Shown here: positions 53,022 through 63,605 of the stretch, one piece after another
Layout: the number at the start of each line of letters is the position of its first letter
How positions within the stretch are numbered: the first letter of the stretch is position 1
Source: Winogradskyella sp.
Lineage (GTDB): Bacteria > Bacteroidota > Bacteroidia > Flavobacteriales > Flavobacteriaceae
Assembly (NCBI RefSeq): GCF_013213835.1
Contig: NZ_JABSSU010000007.1
Location: forward strand, 124,001-188,000
DNA: 64,000 nucleotides
Reading direction: 5' to 3'
Position numbers and translations under genes: made by a program
Notes under the pieces: generated by a model
Told to the model about the DNA's origin: nothing
Seen by the model: the letters and a program-made list of their open reading frames with translations, nothing else
Database searches by the model: none

Positions 53022-53044
53022 TAATCAGTTAATTAATCCACTTT

Positions 53045-56000
53045 ATGAAAAGAAATTACTTTTTCTCAATTGTCTTCAGCCTAACATTTTTTCCTTTCGT
53101 TTTTAGTCAAATCCTAACAGAATCTTTTAACGATGATTCTGGTTTTACAAAAAGTGAAAATTTTTTTACTGATGGTCCTGACGACTATTTTGGAATATTT
53201 GATCCACTAGGAATTTCAGATGATTACGATGGAAGTCCCGTAACAACAGGAATACCTACATACACTGGAAATACAAATACATATTTAATTGGAGAAGATT
53301 TAGATGGTAATGGCGGTTCTGCAACCAGAACACTTACTTGGTCAAATATTGATATATCTGGTTATAGCAATTTAACATTAAGTGTTGATTTAGCAGCCGA
53401 TACTGGGGCGTTCGATGCTGCAGACAACATAACTTTTGAGGTAAATATTGATGGTTCTGGTTACAATAGTATTATTGTTTTTAATGGAACAGGAACCAAT
53501 TCAGATGCTACAAATGGCTCAATAACGTTAAGTACAATATTTCAAAATGTTAACGCCAACATTACAGGAACAGGAAATTTATTAGATTTAAGATTATCAA
53601 TAACAGCAAACGCCGATGGTGAAGAATTTGCCATAGACGAAATTATTCTAAACGGAACACCTCCTGTGGCATGCAGCCACTCAATTACTAGTTTTTCACC
53701 AATAGAAGGTCCTGAAGGCACTGAAGTTACAATAATTGGAAGCGGCTTCACTGCTACTAGCATTGCTTATTTTAATGGTATAGCAGCTACTACAACTCAG
53801 TTTGTTGATAATAATACTTTAATAGCGACTGTACCAAATACTGCTACTGGTTCTATATCTGTAATAGAGTCAAGTTGTACAGAAACAAGTTCAAATTTTA
53901 CAGTAACAGAATTCACTGGCACTTGTTCTAGTCCATTTAATGATTTAATAATTTCTGAGGTTTACGATTCTTCAAGTGGTTCTTTAGGTTATATCGAATT
54001 ATATAATGGAACTGGAGCTACAATAGACTTATCAGAATATGAAATTGACAGATACGCTACTCTTGGTGGTGCAGTCACTTTTACATACAACTTCCCAGCA
54101 ATCAATATAAATGATGGTGATGTGTTGATTGGAAAAGTAAGTAATGATAGCGATGTTGATGGTATTACACCAGATTTTATATTTACAAATACAAGTGGAT
54201 TTAATGATGATGACCGTTTAGAGTTGGTGTTTTCTTCTACAAATACAGTTGTTGATGATTGGCACGATGATTCTGTGACAGGTGCGGCAGGCTTTTCTTA
54301 TTTGAGAAACACCAATATTACAGGACCAAACCCTAATTTTGATGCTTCAGAATGGGTTGGAAACGGAACAGAAGATTCGAGTGATTTAGGAAATTACTCA
54401 ATAGTTATTCTTGGAAATCCAACAATAACAAGTCAACCAACCATTGTCAATGGATGCCTTGACGTATCAATTTCTATCATGGCTGCGGCTGGAAATAGCG
54501 GCACACTAACATACCAATGGAAATACAACGACGGTTCAACTACTAATTGGTTGGATGTTACACCAGCAGCGTTTGTTGCAGCTACCGTAACAGGTGAAAC
54601 TACCAATGCCTTATTTATTTCTGGTATAGACTTAAATGGATATCAATTTTATTGTGAAGTAACTGAAGATGCCACCTGTTCTATTGCTAGTAATGCTATC
54701 AGTACAACTTCTAGCACAGTAACTTGGGACGGCACAAATTGGAATTGGAATGATGGTACCGCACAAAATACACCGCCAACACTTTCTGACAGTGTCATTA
54801 TTAACGGAAATTTTGATACGGCCGGAGGCGGATTAGAAGTCAGTTTCAGCGCATGTAGCCTAACTGTTAATGCTGGTTTTAATCTAAACGTTCAGAATGA
54901 TACTTATATCCAAATTCAGAATGATATTATTGCTGATGGTGATATCAATGTATCAACTAGGGGATCTGTTGTTCAAGTTAATGATTTAGCTACAGTATTA
55001 GGAACTGGTAATATTTTAGTTACAAAAGTAACGGCCATTATGAATACGGCTAACGAATACACTTATTGGAGTTCACCTACTGCAAATACAACAATAGCTA
55101 ATGGGTTAACAGACAGTAATCCTTCTCGTAGATTTAAATTTAACGGAGTAAATTTCTTAGATGCAACAGCAGAAACTAACAATAACGGTGCAACCGCTCC
55201 TGGCCAAGATAATATTGATGATGATGCTAATGTATGGATACCTGTTGGTGGTGCAGAAGTTATGACGCCTGGTGTTGGATATGCTTCTACACACAATCCT
55301 TTAATCTTCTTTTTCCCTGGCCAATATCAATACACCTTCGAAGGTTATTTTAACAATGGAATCTATAATGTTCCTGTTTATAGAAATGACTCTGAATTAA
55401 ATGATAACAACTGGAATTTTATCGGTAACCCATATCCATCTGCAATTAATGCTGCTGACTTCTTTAATGAAAACGCTCAAGAATTGAACGTTAACGGAGC
55501 TATTAAAGGTGCTATTTATTTATGGTCGCATGTTAGCCAAGCAAATGCTAATAATAACGGAAACCAAGTATCTAATTTTGCACAATCGGACTATGCTATT
55601 CTAAATTATATGGGCGGCACTGAAGGCAACACATCTCAAGGTGTACCTAATGGTTATGTAGCATCTGGCCAAGGATTTTTTGTAGCGATGAGTGATGCTG
55701 TAACACCTGATTCAACTACTGGTGATATTGCGCAAAGCAATGTGGTTTTCAATAACTCTATGAGATCGACTGGTAATAACGATCAGTTTTATAGAAATTC
55801 TAACACTACTGTTGAGAGGTATTGGCTTAATCTAACGACCGATAATGGTGCTTTTAGTCAAATATTAGTGGGTTATACAAATAACGCAACATCCAACTTT
55901 GATGGTTATATCTTTGACGCACCTAAAAACATTAACAATGGCGTACATACTGCTTTATACTCTAACATTGCTGGAGAAAGCAGAAAATTCGGAATTCAAG

Positions 56001-56512
56001 GGAAATCCATTTCAGATTTAGATATAGATGAAGTGGTGGATTTAGGCTATGTGACAAATATTAACGAAGCTACAATCTACACCATTTCATTAATTCAATT
56101 TGAAGGTAGTTTTATGACTGCAAATAAAATCTATATCAAAGACAACCTATTAAACATTATTCATAACCTTAAAGATTCAGACTACTCATTTACATCAAAT
56201 ACAGGTGAATTTAATTCTCGTTTCGAAATTGTATTTCAGAATACAACCTTATCTACAAATGATGAGTTAATGCAAAATGCGGAATTGAAAATCATTGAAC
56301 AGAACAATGGAGACCTTCAATTTAAAGTAAGTAGAAACTTTAACATCACAAATGTAGAAATATTAGATATTTTAGGAAGAAGCCTCTATAATCTAGATGC
56401 GAATAGTTCTTCTGAAATTTACGACTTGCAGCTAAATAGAGCTAATTATATCGCAAGAGTAACACTGTCTAATGGACAAGTCTTAAGTAGAAAAATTGTT
56501 AAACAACAGTAG
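53045..56512 (+). CDS. Secreted multidomain protein with T9SS type A sorting domain
   Basis: The 1155-residue protein has a signal peptide ending at FPFVFSQ (about residue 21). Domains: an N-terminal jelly-roll-like region (22-208) with many DxDG loops, an IPT/TIG domain (about 212-290: SITSFSPIEGPEGTEVTIIGSGF), a lamin-tail domain (about 298-450: LIISEVYDSSSGSLGYIELYNGTG), an Ig-like region with Cys residues (457-560), a long beta-helix-like part, and a C-terminal T9SS type A domain (about 1080-1155: VEILDILGRSLYNL, RANYIARVTLSNGQVLSRKIV). It should cross the outer membrane by the T9SS and be surface-attached or released. PorZ, a T9SS component, is encoded 3 kb downstream. No catalytic domain is evident; adhesion is a reasonable guess. 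Confidence 0.9.
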   Translation: MKRNYFFSIVFSLTFFPFVFSQILTESFNDDSGFTKSENFFTDGPDDYFGIFDPLGISDDYDGSPVTTGIPTYTGNTNTYLIGEDLDGNGGSATRTLTWSNIDISGYSNLTLSVDLAADTGAFDAADNITFEVNIDGSGYNSIIVFNGTGTNSDATNGSITLSTIFQNVNANITGTGNLLDLRLSITANADGEEFAIDEIILNGTPPVACSHSITSFSPIEGPEGTEVTIIGSGFTATSIAYFNGIAATTTQFVDNNTLIATVPNTATGSISVIESSCTETSSNFTVTEFTGTCSSPFNDLIISEVYDSSSGSLGYIELYNGTGATIDLSEYEIDRYATLGGAVTFTYNFPAININDGDVLIGKVSNDSDVDGITPDFIFTNTSGFNDDDRLELVFSSTNTVVDDWHDDSVTGAAGFSYLRNTNITGPNPNFDASEWVGNGTEDSSDLGNYSIVILGNPTITSQPTIVNGCLDVSISIMAAAGNSGTLTYQWKYNDGSTTNWLDVTPAAFVAATVTGETTNALFISGIDLNGYQFYCEVTEDATCSIASNAISTTSSTVTWDGTNWNWNDGTAQNTPPTLSDSVIINGNFDTAGGGLEVSFSACSLTVNAGFNLNVQNDTYIQIQNDIIADGDINVSTRGSVVQVNDLATVLGTGNILVTKVTAIMNTANEYTYWSSPTANTTIANGLTDSNPSRRFKFNGVNFLDATAETNNNGATAPGQDNIDDDANVWIPVGGAEVMTPGVGYASTHNPLIFFFPGQYQYTFEGYFNNGIYNVPVYRNDSELNDNNWNFIGNPYPSAINAADFFNENAQELNVNGAIKGAIYLWSHVSQANANNNGNQVSNFAQSDYAILNYMGGTEGNTSQGVPNGYVASGQGFFVAMSDAVTPDSTTGDIAQSNVVFNNSMRSTGNNDQFYRNSNTTVERYWLNLTTDNGAFSQILVGYTNNATSNFDGYIFDAPKNINNGVHTALYSNIAGESRKFGIQGKSISDLDIDEVVDLGYVTNINEATIYTISLIQFEGSFMTANKIYIKDNLLNIIHNLKDSDYSFTSNTGEFNSRFEIVFQNTTLSTNDELMQNAELKIIEQNNGDLQFKVSRNFNITNVEILDILGRSLYNLDANSSSEIYDLQLNRANYIARVTLSNGQVLSRKIVKQQ

Positions 56513-58942
56513 TTAAAGCGCATATCTTAATGCAAGAATAAAATTTCTACCAGCAGCAGCTATACCTGAAGAATATGGTCTATATCTTTGATCTGTAATG
56601 TTCTCTAAGGTTGCAACTAACGACAGCTTTTCACTAAAGGTATATTGAGCTCTCATATTCATAGTGTACCATGAAGGCGAATAAGGATTACCATTATCAT
56701 CTCTTGCATATAGATAATCTTTTGATAATTCTGATGGTGCCAGTTCATTAAATGAAAGTTCACCATTGTAAACTAAAAAAGCGTCAAACAACAGTTTTTC
56801 GTTTTTCCAGATTAAATGTGTTCTACCAAAACTTGGTGCCACATGCCTAACTGGTACTTCAATGCCATTATTCTCCTCTGTACCCCCAATAATATTGTAT
56901 TGTGAACGTAGTTTTAATTTCTCATTGAAGTTTACTTCAACCCCAGCTTCAAAACCGTAAATCCATGCCTTCGATGCATTTTGAATGGCTTGTACGGTGC
57001 TCAACTCCCCATCATATATAATTTCTGTTTCCCCATTTAAAACAAAGTTTCTTGTAATAAGCGCATTGTCTAAGAATGTATAGTATGTACCAAGATCAAA
57101 AATGACTTTATCATTAAAATTTAACTTTAATCCTAATTCACCACTATATGCATATTCTGGTTTCAAGTTGTTATTAGGCACTACAACAGATCCAGGTTCG
57201 GAATCAAAAACCTTACCTATATCATCAATATTTGGTGCTCTAAATGCAGTTGAAGCATTAAGTTTCCATTGAATCATATCGCTCGGTGACCATGTTATAC
57301 CAGCCGTACCAGTAAGTGCACCCGTATTCACTTCAGAATCGTTAAAGGGTAGATTTAAAAATGCATTATTTTCTATAAAATCCGCCTTTGTAATCACTTG
57401 ATTATATCTTAATCCTGTTTGAAATACAAATTCTTTGCTAGGTTTAAACTTAAGGCTGGCATATGCTGCCATTGACTGCCAAGTTGAACCATCTGGATAT
57501 CTTGTAACATTAGGAACACTTGTATTGGCGTCAATATTCTCTTCTTTTCCTTCTGAACCTACAAGATTAAACAAATACTCCAATCCATAAAACAAAGATG
57601 TTTTTCTACTTAATCTTTTCTCTAAATCGAGATTGAAGGATAGCGCATCGACATTTTCCTCTCTGGTTTCTCTTAATGGAGATTGATATTCTCTAACAAT
57701 TCTACTTTCTTGAAAATTTTGATATGCTAAGGTTGTTTGTATCTGATCATAAAAACTAGAACTACTGCTGGTTTTTGTGACTTGAAAACTACTCATAAAC
57801 CAACGTTGAGGTCCGTATTGCCATTCTGCAGAACGTAACATGTCATCTCTAGGTCGAAGTAATCTATCATATCGTGGATAGTCGGTCGTGGATGTATAAT
57901 ACAAACCCAAATCAAATTGTAAATTATCTGAAGGCTCGTAATGTACTTTTTGCATTAAGTTTAATTGATTATATCCAGTTGGTTTTTGAATTTTAGGATT
58001 AGGATTAGACACTAAAATATCTTCACCATTTTGAGTTATAATATAATTAGGCCTCAGATATTCATTTGGTCCATGACTACCCATTTTGAGATCATCAAAA
58101 CTAGAGAAACTTACGTTTGTTAAAAAACCCCATTTCTTATATCCAAGATTTAAATCAAAATGACCCGTTAACTCATTATTTGCGCTAGCATATCTTCCAA
58201 GTGTATTAACTTGTAAAAACATCTCATCCTTATATGACAATTGAGGCTTTTTAGTGTAAAAACTCATTACACCACCAACAGCATCACTACCATAAACCAC
58301 TGAACCAGCACCGAGTGTAACTTCAGTATTATTAATTGACAATGGATCTATAGATATCACATTTTGAAGATTTCCTCCTCTAAATATGGCATTATTCATC
58401 CTTACTCCATCAACAGTAATCAATAATCGTTTAGTAGAAAAACCTCTAATCATAGGACTTCCACCACCAAGCTGACTTTTTTGAATAAAAACATTTCCTG
58501 TATTGTCTAATAAGTCTGCACTAGTTTGTGGGTTTGCAACAACAATATCGCGAGCACTTATATTTATTATGGACTGTGGAATATCGCGTTTGCTTTGCTC
58601 AAATCTCGAAGCTGAAATAACAATTTGTTCTAAACCTTCAACTTTTGGCTGCAAGAAAATAATATTAGAATTTGATATGATTTCTGACTTTGCAATTTGA
58701 AGCTTATTGAATAAAAGGTTTTGAAAAATGACCACCTCATTTAGGTTAAATCTTTTTAAATCTGCTTTACCTTTAGCATCGGTAACAAGATACTTCGTCT
58801 TTTTTAAATTGTAAATTGCAACATCCTGTATTGGTTCATTGGTATCTTTATCTAGTACAGTAACTACTTGAGAAAAACTCAACTGAACAAAAAGAAATAA
58901 AACTAAGAGATAAAAATTCTTAAACGCCACCTTTACACGCAT
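56513..58942 (-). CDS. TonB-dependent receptor, heme/hemoglobin-receptor-like
   Basis: The 809-residue receptor has a signal peptide ending at QLSFSQ, an N-terminal carboxypeptidase-like domain (VVTVLDKDTNEPIQDVAIYN), a TonB-linked segment GLEQIVISASRFEQSKRDIP, a plug (LLDNTGNVFIQKSQLGGGSP, GFSTKRLLITVDGVRMNNAIF, LGAGSVVYGSDAVGGVM) and a barrel ending in FILALRYAL. The FRAPN and NNNLKPE segments resemble the FRAP and NPNL boxes of heme receptors, but the His expected between them is absent. Annotation pipelines usually name this group hemoglobin/transferrin receptor; the ligand is uncertain. It lies 27 bases after recO, so it may be read with porZ and recO, and it converges with the T9SS substrate with no intervening base. 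Confidence 0.9.
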   Translation of the reverse strand: MRVKVAFKNFYLLVLFLFVQLSFSQVVTVLDKDTNEPIQDVAIYNLKKTKYLVTDAKGKADLKRFNLNEVVIFQNLLFNKLQIAKSEIISNSNIIFLQPKVEGLEQIVISASRFEQSKRDIPQSIINISARDIVVANPQTSADLLDNTGNVFIQKSQLGGGSPMIRGFSTKRLLITVDGVRMNNAIFRGGNLQNVISIDPLSINNTEVTLGAGSVVYGSDAVGGVMSFYTKKPQLSYKDEMFLQVNTLGRYASANNELTGHFDLNLGYKKWGFLTNVSFSSFDDLKMGSHGPNEYLRPNYIITQNGEDILVSNPNPKIQKPTGYNQLNLMQKVHYEPSDNLQFDLGLYYTSTTDYPRYDRLLRPRDDMLRSAEWQYGPQRWFMSSFQVTKTSSSSSFYDQIQTTLAYQNFQESRIVREYQSPLRETREENVDALSFNLDLEKRLSRKTSLFYGLEYLFNLVGSEGKEENIDANTSVPNVTRYPDGSTWQSMAAYASLKFKPSKEFVFQTGLRYNQVITKADFIENNAFLNLPFNDSEVNTGALTGTAGITWSPSDMIQWKLNASTAFRAPNIDDIGKVFDSEPGSVVVPNNNLKPEYAYSGELGLKLNFNDKVIFDLGTYYTFLDNALITRNFVLNGETEIIYDGELSTVQAIQNASKAWIYGFEAGVEVNFNEKLKLRSQYNIIGGTEENNGIEVPVRHVAPSFGRTHLIWKNEKLLFDAFLVYNGELSFNELAPSELSKDYLYARDDNGNPYSPSWYTMNMRAQYTFSEKLSLVATLENITDQRYRPYSSGIAAAGRNFILALRYAL

Positions 58943-58969
58943 CTACAACAAGAGCTTTGATTATGATTC

Positions 58970-59689
58970 TTAACGAAATACTTCGTTGAGTACTTTAAGT
59001 GATTTTGGTTTTTTAAAACCTTCCAAATGTAACTCAAAATAAAACAATAACATGCTTAAAAAAGCTTGTCTTTGTTTTCCATTAATTTTCAGTGTATGTA
59101 GGGCATCAAAATTTATGCCTAAAAGCTGATTAAGCAATGTTAAATTGTCACCTGAAATCGTATAAATACCATTATTAGTATTGGTAAATATACCTGATTG
59201 AAGGTCGAAAAATAAAAACTCATTGTTAGATCTTTCAGGGTAGAAACCTAAATATCTAGTGAGCCTTAACAGAAACAATAAATGAAAGTTTGAAAATTGA
59301 TCTTCATTATCTAAATATTGAAATGAAGTCTCTAAATAATTGTATAATTCTGCATTCTGTTCTTCTTCCTTCAATACCAAGGATAACACTTCAGAGAGAA
59401 ACATTACAATAGAACTTTTAAAAATATCGGTATGAAGTGATGAATAAATGTAATTCAACTTTGCTTCTTTAATAGAATGTAACGTTTGATTTGGTTTATA
59501 ATTTTCTTCTATTAAAAGTTGAGATAAAGGTTGAAAATAAACCGTTTTTGACTGACCTCTTTTAGACTTTAAAACACCACGAAGTATATAACTTACAACA
59601 CCTCTTTGAAGTGTATAACACTTTACAATGAGATCATAATCTCTATATTTTAACCTTGAAAGAACTATGCTCTGGTTTTTGGTAAGCAT
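58970..59689 (-). CDS. recO: DNA repair protein RecO
   Basis: RecO anneals complementary strands and loads RecA at gaps with RecR. The 239-residue protein begins with the OB fold, TKNQSIVLSRLKYRDYDLIVKCYTLQRGVVSYILRGV (split), followed by a helical domain (FQPLSQLLIEENYKPNQTLH on). The C-terminal zinc-finger cysteines of many RecO proteins are not present, as is common in Bacteroidota. ATG 59689 lies one base after the porZ stop, so it is translationally linked to porZ, an arrangement often seen in flavobacteria. Confidence 0.93.
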   Translation of the reverse strand: MLTKNQSIVLSRLKYRDYDLIVKCYTLQRGVVSYILRGVLKSKRGQSKTVYFQPLSQLLIEENYKPNQTLHSIKEAKLNYIYSSLHTDIFKSSIVMFLSEVLSLVLKEEEQNAELYNYLETSFQYLDNEDQFSNFHLLFLLRLTRYLGFYPERSNNEFLFFDLQSGIFTNTNNGIYTISGDNLTLLNQLLGINFDALHTLKINGKQRQAFLSMLLFYFELHLEGFKKPKSLKVLNEVFR

Positions 59690-59690
59690 A

Positions 59691-62078
59691 CTATCTCACA
59701 ATTAAGACTTTCAAAACTTTAGTTTCAAAAGAATCTAGGTCTGAAATCATAACTAAATACACACCAGATTGCACCACTGAATTTGCTAAGTTTTTACCAT
59801 TCCATATTGCTGTTCCACCATCAATGGCAAAATTATAATTAGCGCTTGAGGCTCTTCTATTAACATTAGACTGTGCCTCAGCCACTAAATTACCTTCTAC
59901 ATCAGTTATCTTAATATTTACATCTTCCGTTAATCCACTTATCTTTATGCCTTTATTGATATCATTGAGATCATTAGACCCTAAAAGATCATATTCTGGT
60001 CTTACTGGATTGGGATAAACAAATGCATTTTCTAAAGTGTCTTCCGTTTTTGATCCTCCAGCTCTAAATGACAAAAGCCCTTTCACAGTAGCTATATAAA
60101 CAATACCATTATTAGAATCAATAGATATATCATTTATAGAGTTGGAAGGTAATGGCGAGTTGTCTGTTGTAAAATGATAAATAGTATTTTGACCGTCAGG
60201 AGAAAAACAAAAAACACCAGAATCTACTGTGCCTACCCATTTATTGTTAGAACCATCAACTTCAATATCTAAAATAGACTCCCCAGCCAACAATTCCTTT
60301 GGAATACCATCTTCTAAAATAATTATAGATCTTAAAATAGGATTAGGGTCCTCAAAAAAACCACCCGTATTAAATAGCACACGTAATCCTTTTGTCATTC
60401 CTACCCATAATTGGTTATTATTATCAACTGCTACAGTCGTAAAACGACTAAATGGCGGAATGTTTTGACTTTCAGCATTCATATTTCTTATGGGATTACT
60501 TCCGTTGCTTTCATTGTAAGCTATAAGACCATTGGAATACGAGCCAATCCATTTTGTACCATTGCGATCAATATCTAAATCAAAAAAACCAAATTCGTCA
60601 TTAAAAGCATCACTGATGATTGAAGAAAAGCTATAAGATTGCCAACTACCTGAATTAGGATCATAGCTTTTTAAAGCACTGTCTACTCTGCTATTTAAAA
60701 CCCATAATCGACCAGAGTTATCAAATTCTAAACCAGATATTCTTACATCAATATAATTTGGATTCCCGGGGAGACTCAATGATTCTAAACCACTATTTGA
60801 TTCATTAAACTGAAATGTAGATTCAAAATTGTTCATCTCTAGCATACCGTCAATAAAAGAACTTATAAAGACTTGATTAGGATTGAATATATTAGGAGCT
60901 ATTCTATTCAATTCTCTTGTTCCTTGAAGGCTATCAAAAGGTATACTTTGCCATTCATTATCTTCAAAATAACTAACACCTCTTGAATTCAATGGATATG
61001 GGTTGAGCGATTCTGAAAATTCACCATATGTTACCCAAACGTTTTCGGTTTCTGCATCTATTCGAAAAGGACTATTTAATAACGGTCCGTTTGGCTTAAT
61101 CTCTGTGTACAAAGTATTATCAATTAATGAACTTCTTAATACACCTAAATCTTCTGATCCCATATATATAAAACCATCGAACTCGACAGCTGAAGTATAG
61201 GAAGTTTCGAACAAATCATTTGGCTGAAAAATATTTACTAACTGGATATTAGGATCATATACATATATAGCATTAGCAGTACTGACTACAAAATGTGATG
61301 TATTCACCGATGTATCTGTCGGTAATTGTTCAAATACAAAAAGTGAATTTATCTGAGTACCATCAATTTCTACAAGCGTTCTATTTAATCTAATCGCGTA
61401 AATTTTATTATTAATTACATTTACGGTTGCAAAATTTCCACCTATAAATGTTTGCCACTGTTCGAAATCTACAAGATTGGGGTTGTCTAAACTTGCTTTT
61501 TTCAATCCGTTAGCACTATAACATGCGACATAAATATCGTTATTGAATATTGTAACTTGATTTACATTTATTTGCGCACCACCATTTCCTAAAAAATAAG
61601 TATCCCCAAACTCTAATGCATTCAAATCATATACAGAAACACCGTAATCAGTAGAAATATAAACCAAACCCTCATGCTCGAAGAAGTGATTTATTCGCTT
61701 TCTTGCTGGCGTAATGTTTTGTTTTTCTAAAATATCTATCACAGTTAAGACACTACCATCAATCTCTGAATATATTTCAATCAAACCTGTTTCATAACCT
61801 AATACTACATATTGATATTCTTCACTATATAAAAGTGTTGTAATTTCTTCCCCTGAAAGCCCCTGAACAGTAGTGATTGTTCTTATCTTACCCGTCAATA
61901 CATCATACTCAAAAAAAGCACTTTCGGCTGCTGCATAAATTTTATTATTACCTTCTACAACATCTACTATTTCATTATATGAATAATGTCCTTCCCATAA
62001 GGCAGAGAAATCCTGAGAAAAACTTTGAGTAGTTATAAATACAATGCATACAATTAACTTAAAGACTCTTAAAAACAT
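59691..62078 (-). CDS. porZ: PorZ, T9SS component handling anionic LPS delivery
   Basis: PorZ is a surface part of the T9SS attachment complex, shown in Porphyromonas to supply anionic LPS to the sortase. The 795-residue protein has a signal peptide ending at TQSFSQ (about residue 22), two seven-bladed propellers (two-component-regulator-propeller-like repeats: WEGHYSYNEIVDVVEGNNKI, GLSGEEITTLL, NSINDISIDSNNGIVYIATVKGLL), and a C-terminal T9SS-type domain (NAFVYPNPVRPEYDLLG, then GGTAIWNGKNLANSVVQSGVYLVMISD). Start ATG 62078, with a matching -7 element 17 bases upstream. recO follows after one base. The T9SS type A substrate at 53045 is a client candidate. Confidence 0.9.
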   Translation of the reverse strand: MFLRVFKLIVCIVFITTQSFSQDFSALWEGHYSYNEIVDVVEGNNKIYAAAESAFFEYDVLTGKIRTITTVQGLSGEEITTLLYSEEYQYVVLGYETGLIEIYSEIDGSVLTVIDILEKQNITPARKRINHFFEHEGLVYISTDYGVSVYDLNALEFGDTYFLGNGGAQINVNQVTIFNNDIYVACYSANGLKKASLDNPNLVDFEQWQTFIGGNFATVNVINNKIYAIRLNRTLVEIDGTQINSLFVFEQLPTDTSVNTSHFVVSTANAIYVYDPNIQLVNIFQPNDLFETSYTSAVEFDGFIYMGSEDLGVLRSSLIDNTLYTEIKPNGPLLNSPFRIDAETENVWVTYGEFSESLNPYPLNSRGVSYFEDNEWQSIPFDSLQGTRELNRIAPNIFNPNQVFISSFIDGMLEMNNFESTFQFNESNSGLESLSLPGNPNYIDVRISGLEFDNSGRLWVLNSRVDSALKSYDPNSGSWQSYSFSSIISDAFNDEFGFFDLDIDRNGTKWIGSYSNGLIAYNESNGSNPIRNMNAESQNIPPFSRFTTVAVDNNNQLWVGMTKGLRVLFNTGGFFEDPNPILRSIIILEDGIPKELLAGESILDIEVDGSNNKWVGTVDSGVFCFSPDGQNTIYHFTTDNSPLPSNSINDISIDSNNGIVYIATVKGLLSFRAGGSKTEDTLENAFVYPNPVRPEYDLLGSNDLNDINKGIKISGLTEDVNIKITDVEGNLVAEAQSNVNRRASSANYNFAIDGGTAIWNGKNLANSVVQSGVYLVMISDLDSFETKVLKVLIVR

Positions 62079-62095
62079 TTATTTAATTCTTTGTC

Positions 62096-62103
62096 CAAAT
62101 ATA
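62096..62103 (-). promoter_or_regulatory. porZ -7 element TATATTTG
   Basis: TATATTTG on the minus strand, ending 17 bases before ATG 62078, fits the consensus. It is preceded by the gdhA terminator, so it would drive porZ-recO-TonB receptor. Confidence 0.55.
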
Positions 62104-62146
62104 TTTAATACTAACGATAATCTCAGGGATATCATATAATTACTAA

Positions 62147-62176
62147 CAAAAAAAGCTTCTGTTTTACAGAAGCTTT
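62147..62176 (-). terminator. Terminator after gdhA
   Basis: AAAGCTTCTG (62152-62161) and CAGAAGCTTT (62167-62176) form a perfect 10-bp stem; on the minus strand a run of T residues follows. Confidence 0.93.
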
Positions 62177-62200
62177 ATATATTTAAATTGGACAAGGTTC

Positions 62201-63544
62201 TTAAATTACACCTTGAGCAAGCATTGCATCTGCAACTTTTACAAATCCTGCAATATTAGCTCCTTTAACATAATCAATATAACCATCATCATTTGTTCCG
62301 TATTCAACACAAGAATCATGAATGTTTTTCATAATTTCTTTTAATCGTTCATCAACTTCTTTTCTTGTCCAGCTCAATCGTAATGAGTTTTGACTCATCT
62401 CTAAACCAGATGTTGCAACACCTCCGGCATTTGAAGCTTTTCCAGGTGCAAATAAAATACTAGCTTTATGGAATTCATGAATTGCTTCTGGTGTTGAAGG
62501 CATATTTGCTCCTTCTGACACACAAATACAACCATTATCAACTAATTGTTTTGCTTCGTCACCATTTAGTTCGTTTTGAGTTGCACATGGTAAGGCAATA
62601 TCGCACTTCACAGACCAAGGTCTTTCTCCTTCAAAATACTTTGCTGAAGGATATTTGTCAGCGTACTCACTAATTCTTCCTCTTCTGTTATTCTTAAGAT
62701 CCATTACAAAAGCTAATTTCTCTGAATCAATACCGTCTTCATCATAAATATATCCGCCAGAATCAGATAGTGTTAATACTTTTGCACCTAGCTCAATAGA
62801 TTTTTCCGCAGCAAATTGTGCTACGTTTCCTGAACCAGAAATAACAACATTCTTACCTTGGAATGAGTCATTACTTGTGCTTAACATATTCTCTGCAAAA
62901 TAAACAGTACCATAACCTGTGGCTTCTGGTCTAATTAAGGATCCACCCCAAGATTGACCTTTCCCAGTTAACACGCCTGTAAATGTATTGTTCAGTTTTT
63001 TATACATCCCAAACATAAATCCTATCTCTCTAGCACCTACACCAATATCACCAGCAGGTACATCTGTATTATGTCCAATATGTCTATATAATTCAGTCAT
63101 GAATGCATGACAAAAACGCATTATTTCGTTATCTGATTTTCCTTTTGGATCAAAGTCAGAACCACCTTTACCACCACCCATTGGTAGTGTCGTTAAACTA
63201 TTTTTAAACACTTGTTCGAAGGCTAAGAACTTCAAAATACTTGCGTTTACTGTAGGATGAAATCTTAATCCACCCTTATAAGGACCGATTGCAGAGTTCA
63301 TTTGTATTCTATAACCTCTGTTAACTTGTATTTCCCCAGAATCATCTACCCAAGAAACTCTAAAAGAAATTAATCGTTCTGGCTCCACCATTCTTAATAA
63401 AATGTTTTTGCCATGATAAATATCGTGCTTTACGATATACGGAATAACTGTTTCTGCAACTTCGCGAACTGCCTGTAGGAATTCTGGCTCATGGCCGTTG
63501 CGCTTTTCAACTAGTGCTAAAAACTCTTCAATTTTATCTTTCAT
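62201..63544 (-). CDS. gdhA: NADP-specific glutamate dehydrogenase
   Basis: GdhA makes glutamate from 2-oxoglutarate and ammonium. The 447-residue protein has the hexameric class features: RIQMNSAIGPYKGGLRFHP, LPMGGGKGGSDFDPKG with the catalytic Lys, DVPAGDIGVGAREIGFM, the Rossmann motif VVISGSGNVAQFAAEK and GANMPSTPEAI near the C-terminus. The length matches the NADP type of about 447 residues. The longest frame starts at 63631, but the first 29 codons lack family similarity and cover the promoter elements at 63581-63605; ATG 63544 (MKDKIEEFLALVEKRN) was chosen. It has its own promoter and terminator. Confidence 0.98.
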   Translation of the reverse strand: MKDKIEEFLALVEKRNGHEPEFLQAVREVAETVIPYIVKHDIYHGKNILLRMVEPERLISFRVSWVDDSGEIQVNRGYRIQMNSAIGPYKGGLRFHPTVNASILKFLAFEQVFKNSLTTLPMGGGKGGSDFDPKGKSDNEIMRFCHAFMTELYRHIGHNTDVPAGDIGVGAREIGFMFGMYKKLNNTFTGVLTGKGQSWGGSLIRPEATGYGTVYFAENMLSTSNDSFQGKNVVISGSGNVAQFAAEKSIELGAKVLTLSDSGGYIYDEDGIDSEKLAFVMDLKNNRRGRISEYADKYPSAKYFEGERPWSVKCDIALPCATQNELNGDEAKQLVDNGCICVSEGANMPSTPEAIHEFHKASILFAPGKASNAGGVATSGLEMSQNSLRLSWTRKEVDERLKEIMKNIHDSCVEYGTNDDGYIDYVKGANIAGFVKVADAMLAQGVI

Positions 63545-63580
63545 ATAAAATATTGTTAATAAATAGTGGTTTATTGACTG

Positions 63581-63605
63581 CAAATATACGTTATCTTCAA
63601 AATTA
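63581..63605 (-). promoter_or_regulatory. gdhA promoter region with two -7-like elements
   Basis: TATATTTG (63588-63581) and TAATTTTG (63605-63598), both on the minus strand, match the -7 consensus. The nearer one gives a leader of about 30 bases. Two elements 17 bp apart may mean two promoters. Confidence 0.5.
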
